This document shows, piece by piece, positions 59,014 to 64,000 of a stretch of DNA of 64,000 nt; within the stretch, counting starts at the first letter, position 1, and every line of letters begins with the position of its first letter. This stretch comes from Thermoanaerobaculia bacterium (lineage in GTDB: Bacteria > Acidobacteriota > Thermoanaerobaculia > Gp7-AA8). The stretch lies in NCBI GenBank assembly GCA_017883205.1, contig JADGNZ010000024.1, forward strand, positions 1 through 64,000, in the 5' to 3' direction. A program made the translations under genes and the position numbers. The notes below the pieces were generated by a model. That model was given only the letters and a program-made list of their open reading frames with translations. It did no database searches and had not been told where the DNA came from.

Positions 59014-59319
59014 CTAGGCTCGATTCACAAGGCGGCGTGCGAAGTACACGGCGCCGCCTGCTCCGACCAGCGCGACGACGACGACGAGAACCGTTGCCGT
59101 CGTCGAGAAGAGGAACGGGTAGCGGACGCGGTTGAGGACGAGGATTGCGGCGACGATCACGAAGAGCGCCACGCGGACGGCGTAGAGGACGGCGGGCGAG
59201 CGGCTGGCGCGGATCGTGTCGCTCCAGATGAGCCAGAGCATGACCGTGAGCGCGGCGATGGCCATGCCGGTTGGCGGAATCATCGGCAGCGCGCGGCTGC
59301 CAGCGACGACAGGAATCAT
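59014..59319 (-). CDS. Small membrane protein of unknown function
   Basis: A 101-residue protein with three hydrophobic helices (about 18-35, 45-62 and 70-92). The ATG at 59319 overlaps the stop of the BFD-like gene (ATGA), so I prefer it to a start 5 codons upstream. No family was recognised. Confidence 0.65.
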   Translation of the reverse strand: MIPVVAGSRALPMIPPTGMAIAALTVMLWLIWSDTIRASRSPAVLYAVRVALFVIVAAILVLNRVRYPFLFSTTATVLVVVVALVGAGGAVYFARRLVNRA

Positions 59320-59603
59320 TTCTTGCGGATCCACCAGGCATCGGGCGACGCGGCAGGTTTCGGGGGCGGCTGCGAGAGCTTCGAAGGCGGCGCGTGCTCG
59401 TCGAGCATCTCCTGCACTTCAGGCGTGCAACTCCCGCCGCAGTGACCGGTTGTAGCAGTGGTACAAGCCGCGATCTGCGTGAGCGTGCACGCCCCTCGCC
59501 GGATGGCCCGCTCGATCGTCCTGTATTTGATGTTGTTGCAACGGCAGACGGTTCTCAGGCCGCGGATCGCGGGATGTGGCGGCTGCTCGTCATTTCCGTC
59601 CAT
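59316..59603 (-). CDS. BFD-like [2Fe-2S]-binding protein
   Basis: A 95-residue protein with a bacterioferritin-associated-ferredoxin-type cluster motif: VCRCNN near residue 20 and HCGGSC about 35 residues later (a C-x-C ... C-x3-C spacing, slightly wider than the usual CxxC). The tail is Pro-rich. Such domains pass electrons in iron release or to oxidoreductases. It overlaps the next gene by 4 bases. Confidence 0.8.
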   Translation of the reverse strand: MDGNDEQPPHPAIRGLRTVCRCNNIKYRTIERAIRRGACTLTQIAACTTATTGHCGGSCTPEVQEMLDEHAPPSKLSQPPPKPAASPDAWWIRKK

Positions 59604-59828
59604 TGCGAGGTGGGTTAACCGGATCGCGCAGCGGCGGCTTCCCGGCTGGCACTCCACTGAAGAGAGACCGCCCGGGCTTGCCGATCGACGGCCGCGGCCG
59701 CGCCGGCACCGTAGCGGCAGCCGACAAGGGGAGCGACAACCGCGGTAGTTTCCGCGAGAGCGAGAACGTCCCGACAGAAGCGGATCGTGGCTTTCCGATG
59801 CGGGCCGAGCGCATGTGGCTAGTTTACC

Positions 59829-60084
59829 GCAGGCGCGGGGGTCGCGGGTCGGGGGTCGGGGGTCGGAGCGGGGTGTGGGGAGTGGGGAGTGGGGAGTGGG
59901 GAGTGGGGAGTGGGGAGTGGGGAGTGGGAGCGGCAAGCTCCCGATCCGCCGTTCTGATCTCTCGCGCCCTGATCTCTTTGACTCCTCTCTCGAACAGCAA
60001 CGCGCCACTGCCACTGCTCCGACTCCCGACCCCCGACTCCCGACTCCCACTCCCCGCTCCGACCCCCGACAACCGACCCCCGCA
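59829..60084. repeat. GGGGAGTGGGG direct and inverted repeat block
   Basis: About seven direct copies of gtggggag (59876-59929), preceded by gggtcgggggtcgg units, face a C-rich block (60019-60084, ctcccgacccccgactccc...). The arms are about 90 bases apart. It lies between divergent genes. Apart from this, 59604-60116 shows no gene. Confidence 0.8.
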
Positions 60085-60116
60085 CCAGACATAGAATTGA
60101 TCGAGGAGACTCAACC

Positions 60117-61160
60117 CTGACCGACACCGCATCCTCGGAAAACGACGAATCCAGGCCGCTGAAGCTGCGCATCCTGCGCGTCACTCCCATCGTCGTGATC
60201 CTTGGGCTGCTCGTTCATCTGCTGCTGCCGCGCATCGACACGATCACCGAATCGTTGAAAACACTTCGCTCGCTGGCGCCATGGGCGATTGCGATCGCGG
60301 CGCTGATGGAGTCTCTCAGCTACGTGGCCAACGGCGCGCTGCTCCAGTCGATCGTCACCTTGAGCGGTGGCCGCATCACCCTTCGCCGTGCCGCGGTGAT
60401 CGAGATCGGTGCGGCAACCGTTGCGCTCGTTGCCGCCGGTGCGCTGGGATTCGGCGCGGCAATCTACAAATGGACGCGCGACAGCGGCGTCTCGGGAAAC
60501 ACCGCGATGCTGACCAGTTGGCTGCCCTCCATGTTCGATGCGGCCAGCCTGATTCTCTTTGCCCTCATTGGCGGCGTCGAGCTGCTTTTCTTTCACAGAC
60601 TCTCGCGCGTGACGAGCTCCGCGCTCATCATCGTGGTGTCGCTGCTGACGTTCGTCATCGTCAGCACAATCGTTCTGCTGGCACGGCACGATTGGATGAT
60701 GGCGACGGCCTCGCGCACTTCCCGGCTCGTGAAGCGCTTCCGGCCAAAATGGAGCGATGCCGGATTGATGCGAGGAGCGAAGGGCGCGGCCAAAACATGG
60801 CGGCAGTTGCAGCACGGTGGCTGGATCAGGCCGTTCGTTTGTTCGTTGATGAATCTGATCTTCGACCTGCTCTGTCTCCGCTACGCGTTCCTCGCCGCCG
60901 GACAACCGCTTCGCCTCTCGCTCCTGCTGGCCGGCTACGGCGTGCCGCTCCTCCTCGGGCGCGCAAGCTTCATTCCCGGTGGCGTCGCCGTGGTCGAAGT
61001 AGCCATGGCCGCACTTTTCGGAGGACTCGGCGTCCCCGCGAATGCCGCCGTCATCGCCGTCCTCACCTACCGCCTGCTCTCGTTCTGGCTGCCGGCGCTG
61101 ATCGGAATCCCGATCGCGGCGACGTTGCAGGCACATCGACGGGAAGAGACGGCGAAGTGA
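60117..61160 (+). CDS. Flippase-like membrane protein of the LPG synthase (UPF0104) family
   Basis: A 347-residue, eight-helix protein resembling the membrane domain of lysylphosphatidylglycerol synthases (for example FIPGGVAVVEVAMAALFGGLGV and TYRLLSFWLPALIG). It may transport lipids or lipid-linked sugars. No ATG begins it. A CTG at 60117 has GAGGAG 8 bases upstream, and a GTG at 60195 would give a 321-residue protein without the charged N-terminus. I favour the former, but the start is unsure. Confidence 0.8.
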   Translation: MTDTASSENDESRPLKLRILRVTPIVVILGLLVHLLLPRIDTITESLKTLRSLAPWAIAIAALMESLSYVANGALLQSIVTLSGGRITLRRAAVIEIGAATVALVAAGALGFGAAIYKWTRDSGVSGNTAMLTSWLPSMFDAASLILFALIGGVELLFFHRLSRVTSSALIIVVSLLTFVIVSTIVLLARHDWMMATASRTSRLVKRFRPKWSDAGLMRGAKGAAKTWRQLQHGGWIRPFVCSLMNLIFDLLCLRYAFLAAGQPLRLSLLLAGYGVPLLLGRASFIPGGVAVVEVAMAALFGGLGVPANAAVIAVLTYRLLSFWLPALIGIPIAATLQAHRREETAK

Positions 61161-61173
61161 TGATGGAAACACG

Positions 61174-61203
61174 AAAAAGGCCGGCCCCATGGCCGGCCTT
61201 TTT
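61174..61203. terminator. Bidirectional rho-independent terminator
   Basis: A perfect stem (aaaaaggccggcc / ggccggccttttt) with a ccat loop lies between convergent genes and has T-runs on both strands. Confidence 0.9.
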
Positions 61204-61233
61204 CTCGATCGATTGCACTGCACTGTTCGTTCG

Positions 61234-62139
61234 TTAGCCGACACTGTCAACGCGATAGGCTGCGAAGACGTTGCCTTGAATCCACTGACCGGAGAGCGTG
61301 ACGTAGTCGCCGCGGCCGAGCTGGGCACCGCCGGCCTCGCGCATGTCGACTTCGAACAGCCGGCCGGTTGACGCGTCGCGAAGGGTCAGCATTCCGCTCT
61401 GATAATCGACCTGCTGCACGACACCACGGACGTAACCCTGGTCATATCCGTAGCCGCTGCTCGCGGGCCAGCTCACGGCGTCGATACCGAAGACACCGCC
61501 GCGGTAGATGCCGCCGAGGCTGAGCGAAACGCCGACGCGCAAATCGCGTGCTCGGTTTCCAAAACGCGACTCCGGAATCCAGTAACTGCCGCTGTCGAGA
61601 TTGACGCGATAGCCATCTCGTTCGCGGTTGAACGACTGGACGCGGCCGCTGATGTTGGCGCGCTGATTCTCGCGATAGGTGTTCGCCTGATCGACGCGGC
61701 CGCGTGACTGATAAGCGTTGTCCCGCGACTGATTGGTGTTGCGGTAGCCGTTCTGCTCGTTGCGCTGCTCGGTATACGCTGGCTGCGCGGCGACCGGCGC
61801 GACGTTCACCTGCTGCTGTCCGTTCCGCTGCTGGTAGTTCGTCCGGCCCGCGTTCTGCTGGTTACGCTGCGCCGCATACGTTGGCTGCGCGACTACCGGC
61901 GCCACATTCACCTGCTGCTCTCCATTCCGGCGCTGGTAGCCTGTCCGGTCCGCGCCGCGCTGATTGGTCTGCACCTGCGTCTGTGCGTTCTGCCGGTGAC
62001 GGTTTTGGCCGTCGTGGCTTTGCCCGTCGCCATTCCCGTCACGATTCCATTGCCCAGCCGCAAAGGCCGGCGTTGATGCGAGCACTAAGGACAACACGCC
62101 CGCTCCTGCCCACTTCACTGCTGCTCTTCCTGCGTTCAT
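61234..62139 (-). CDS. Secreted Gln/Asn-rich protein with an internal repeat
   Basis: A 301-residue exported protein. The signal peptide (1-25) ends in ASTPAFA. Residues about 28-170 are Gln/Asn/Arg-rich and contain a tandem repeat (QQVNVAPVVAQPTYAAQRNQQN / QQVNVAPVAAQPAYTEQRNEQN, split here for length). The C-terminal 130 residues form two OB-like beta domains (GRVQSFNRERDGYRVNLDSG and GVVQQVDYQSGMLTLRDAST). RBS GAGGAGG precedes the ATG at 62139. Confidence 0.75.
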   Translation of the reverse strand: MNAGRAAVKWAGAGVLSLVLASTPAFAAGQWNRDGNGDGQSHDGQNRHRQNAQTQVQTNQRGADRTGYQRRNGEQQVNVAPVVAQPTYAAQRNQQNAGRTNYQQRNGQQQVNVAPVAAQPAYTEQRNEQNGYRNTNQSRDNAYQSRGRVDQANTYRENQRANISGRVQSFNRERDGYRVNLDSGSYWIPESRFGNRARDLRVGVSLSLGGIYRGGVFGIDAVSWPASSGYGYDQGYVRGVVQQVDYQSGMLTLRDASTGRLFEVDMREAGGAQLGRGDYVTLSGQWIQGNVFAAYRVDSVG

Positions 62140-62239
62140 TTTGTTCCTCCTCATTACGCATAAGGAGACAAGACGGCGAGGAGAGAACTTTCGCCAAAAA
62201 CGCGAACGGCGCGCTGGTGTCACGAGCTGCACCGGCACG

Positions 62240-62692
62240 TCATGAAGTGTTGCCGGGCGGGCCCGTTCCGGCGGCCAGAAAGGCCGTCATGGCGCGCTCG
62301 ATCGTTTGAAAATCACGCTCTTCGATCGCGAACAATCCCCGGCGAAAGACGAAGCCCCAACTCTTCTTGTTGCGGATGAAGTCGAGCGATTCGATGAGAG
62401 GACGGATCGGCGTCTCCTGGCTCGTGGCGAACAAAACCTTCCGCCGCCACGGTTGAAAGTCGGGTGTCATCTCGACCTGGAACGGCGCGTCGTCGGCAAT
62501 GGTGCCGATCGCCGTGAAGGCTTGCAGCGGCGCGCCGCCGTCGAGCTCGGTGCGCGGCGAATAGAAGACGATGCGGTCGCCGCTCGCCATCCTCTTCAGT
62601 CCGACGGCCTTTCCGTGTCCGGCCTGGGTGAAGCCGCCGTCCACGCCGCGCTGTACGTGATCGCGAGAAACGGTATTGACCCAATAGCGCAT
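62240..62692 (-). CDS. EVE-domain protein
   Basis: A 150-residue protein matching the EVE domain (UPF0310): MRYWVNTVSRDHVQRGVDGGFTQAGHGK, GDRIVFYSPR and RPLIESLDFIRNKKSWGFVFRRG. EVE domains bind modified nucleotides or bases in nucleic acid. It is a single-domain version that could act in RNA modification reading or stress. Confidence 0.9.
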   Translation of the reverse strand: MRYWVNTVSRDHVQRGVDGGFTQAGHGKAVGLKRMASGDRIVFYSPRTELDGGAPLQAFTAIGTIADDAPFQVEMTPDFQPWRRKVLFATSQETPIRPLIESLDFIRNKKSWGFVFRRGLFAIEERDFQTIERAMTAFLAAGTGPPGNTS

Positions 62693-62699
62693 GGCCGCC

Positions 62700-62885
62700 T
62701 CAATGCTCGTGCCGGGAGCGACGTTGCTGCCGCGATGACGCCACCATGGCCGCTGCGCAATCAGGGCAGCCGGCGATCACGCGCGTGAGGATTTCCGCCA
62801 ACTCGTCGGGGATGTCTTCCGAGATCATGATCTTCCCGCCTGCCTTCTCGATCTGCGCTTTCAACTTCTTCATCTTCGCGTTCAT
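62700..62885 (-). CDS. Small hypothetical protein
   Basis: A 61-residue protein (MNAKMKKLKAQIEKAGGKIMISEDIPDELAEIL...) with a strong RBS (AGGAGG) and an amphipathic N-terminus; a CPDC pair lies near residue 42. Its stop lies a few bases before the EVE gene, so they may be co-transcribed. No family was recognised. Confidence 0.65.
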   Translation of the reverse strand: MNAKMKKLKAQIEKAGGKIMISEDIPDELAEILTRVIAGCPDCAAAMVASSRQQRRSRHEH

Positions 62886-62968
62886 GGAACACCTCCTGAC
62901 ACCGAGGTTCCCTCGGAACGCGACGAAGCGCAAATCTTCTACATGGAGTGGAATTGTTAAGAACCAAG

Positions 62969-63026
62969 CACCACAGAGACACTGAGAGCACAGAGGTTTC
63001 TCTGTGACCTCTGTGCCTCTGTGGTT
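62969..63026. repeat. CACAGAGACACTGAGAG inverted repeat
   Basis: A second full hairpin of the family at 41671-41730 (accacagagacactgagagcacagagg / cctctgtgcctctgtggt). Confidence 0.85.
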
Positions 63027-63051
63027 AAGCCTTTTCCTCTCGGCAAAACAG

Positions 63052-64000
63052 CTACTCGTACCGCAGCGCCTGAATCGGATTCATCGCTGCCGCTTTCCGC
63101 GCAGGGTAGAAACCGAAGAAGACGCCGACTGCGCCGGAGAAGCCGATCGAGATGATCATGATGACCGGCGAGATCACGGTTTCCCAGCCGGTGAAATGGC
63201 CGAGAACCTTTGCGCCGATGTAACCGACAAGGAGGCCGATGGCGCCGCCGATCACGCCCATCACGATGCTCTCCACGAGAAACTGCGTGAGGACATCGGA
63301 GCCACGTGCGCCGATGGCCAGACGAATACCGATCTCGCGCGTCCGCTCCGTCACCGACACGAGCATGATGTTCATGATGCCGATGCCGCCGACGAGCAGC
63401 GAGATCGATGCGATGGCGGCCATCAGCATCGTCATGACGTCCGTGCTGCTCGCGGCAGCGTCGGCCAGCTCGTTCTGGTTCTTGACGGTGAAATCGTCGT
63501 CGTCACCCTGGGTAAGCTTGTGGGACTCGCGCACGAGGGCTCGCACCTCGTCCTGGGCCGCCGGAATGTCCTGCTGCGACGCGGCACTGGCGATGATCTG
63601 CGGAATGCGAGCCCTTCCCGACAGTCGCGATGACGCGGTCGTATACGGCACGAGGATGACGTCGTCCGAGTCAGTCCCGGCCGCGGTCTGGCCTTTCGGC
63701 GAAAGAACTCCGACGACGGTGAACGGCACCTTCCCGATCTGCACTTCCTGCCCCACCGGATCGCTGTTAGGGAAAAGGCGTTGCGCGACGGTCCGCCCGA
63801 GGACCGCAACGGTGTGCGCGCTGCGAACGTCGTCCGGTCCGAAGAATGCGCCGTCCGAGGTCGTCCAGTTGCGAATGGTCTGGTAGTCGATGTCGACACC
63901 ATTGATCGAGGTGCGCCAGTTCCCCGACGGCGCGACGACCTGCATCCTGGTGGCGACGACCGGCGAGATCGCAGTCACGTACTGTGCTTCATTGCGGATC
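63052..64000 (-). CDS. MacB-type ABC transporter permease, N-terminus beyond the window
   Basis: At least 316 residues of a MacB/FtsX-type permease: a periplasmic core with SPVVATRMQVV and ARIPQIIASA segments, then three helices. The first is followed by the TERTREIGIRLAIGA loop, and the protein ends in GFYPARKAAAMNPIQALRYE, the usual end of this family. The frame is open to the window edge, so the first helix and possibly a fused ATPase lie outside. It exports peptides, lipoproteins or drugs. Confidence 0.9.
   Translation of the reverse strand, partial: IRNEAQYVTAISPVVATRMQVVAPSGNWRTSINGVDIDYQTIRNWTTSDGAFFGPDDVRSAHTVAVLGRTVAQRLFPNSDPVGQEVQIGKVPFTVVGVLSPKGQTAAGTDSDDVILVPYTTASSRLSGRARIPQIIASAASQQDIPAAQDEVRALVRESHKLTQGDDDDFTVKNQNELADAAASSTDVMTMLMAAIASISLLVGGIGIMNIMLVSVTERTREIGIRLAIGARGSDVLTQFLVESIVMGVIGGAIGLLVGYIGAKVLGHFTGWETVISPVIMIISIGFSGAVGVFFGFYPARKAAAMNPIQALRYE

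Overview
The window is high-GC bacterial chromosome, most likely from an Acidobacteriota-type organism (inference). The grounds are an alternative complex III plus caa3 oxidase operon, System I cytochrome c maturation, a carboxypeptidase-regulatory-domain TonB receptor, Ig-like secreted proteins, and a very heavy load of small hairpin repeats between genes. Another phylum with alternative complex III, such as Gemmatimonadota, cannot be excluded. No rRNA, tRNA or CRISPR array was seen.

Layout. 0.2-13.2 kb (minus strand) is one long respiratory operon: actABCDEF (quinol:cytochrome c oxidoreductase), a one-helix protein, a SCO copper chaperone, ctaCDEF (A2-type caa3 oxidase with a cytochrome c fused to subunit II) and a tiny membrane protein. 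13.5-18.6 kb holds a DUF502 protein, an ECF sigma/cupin anti-sigma pair, and a TPP-riboswitch-controlled operon of TonB receptor, PnuC-type permease and NadR-like kinase, read here as thiamine salvage. 18.7-21.5 kb carries a frameshifted secreted protein and a frameshifted antitoxin. 22.0-29.6 kb (minus) is a complete ccmABCDEFGHI set, including a 42-residue CcmD, which supplies heme attachment for the cytochromes of the first operon. 29.7-45.5 kb is mixed housekeeping: a HEAT-repeat/cyclophilin lipoprotein, a hydroxyacid dehydrogenase, an isochorismatase, ArsR plus TauE permease, a matrixin-like protease, an ABC-F protein, and a cluster of SDR, glutamine-synthetase-like enzyme and aldehyde dehydrogenase.

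45.5-53.2 kb is an accessory island that looks like an integron cassette cluster without an integrase. attC-like sites (conserved 7-mer cores and imperfect inverted arms) separate minus-strand cassettes: a HEPN-like protein, several unknown proteins, membrane proteins and a 47-residue zinc-ribbon protein. Elements with GGGTCACACC termini sit beside the attC sites, and a truncated REP-associated tyrosine transposase and a BrnTA remnant lie among them. 54.3-64 kb returns to ordinary genes: two unknown proteins, an EamA transporter, a DJ-1/PfpI protein, a BFD-like ferredoxin, a flippase-like membrane protein, an EVE-domain protein and a MacB-type permease cut by the window end.

Two themes run through the window. 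First, about ten families of short hairpin repeats lie between genes, and several run into coding sequence, where they appear to supply a lipoprotein signal peptide (ActE), linkers (ActB, CcmI) and C-terminal tails. Second, three intergenic arrays, unrelated in sequence, are each built on a 20-21 bp (or 2 x 21 bp) period, two of them with a clear palindromic core in each unit. They match no standard repeat class I know and are the best candidate here for something undescribed.
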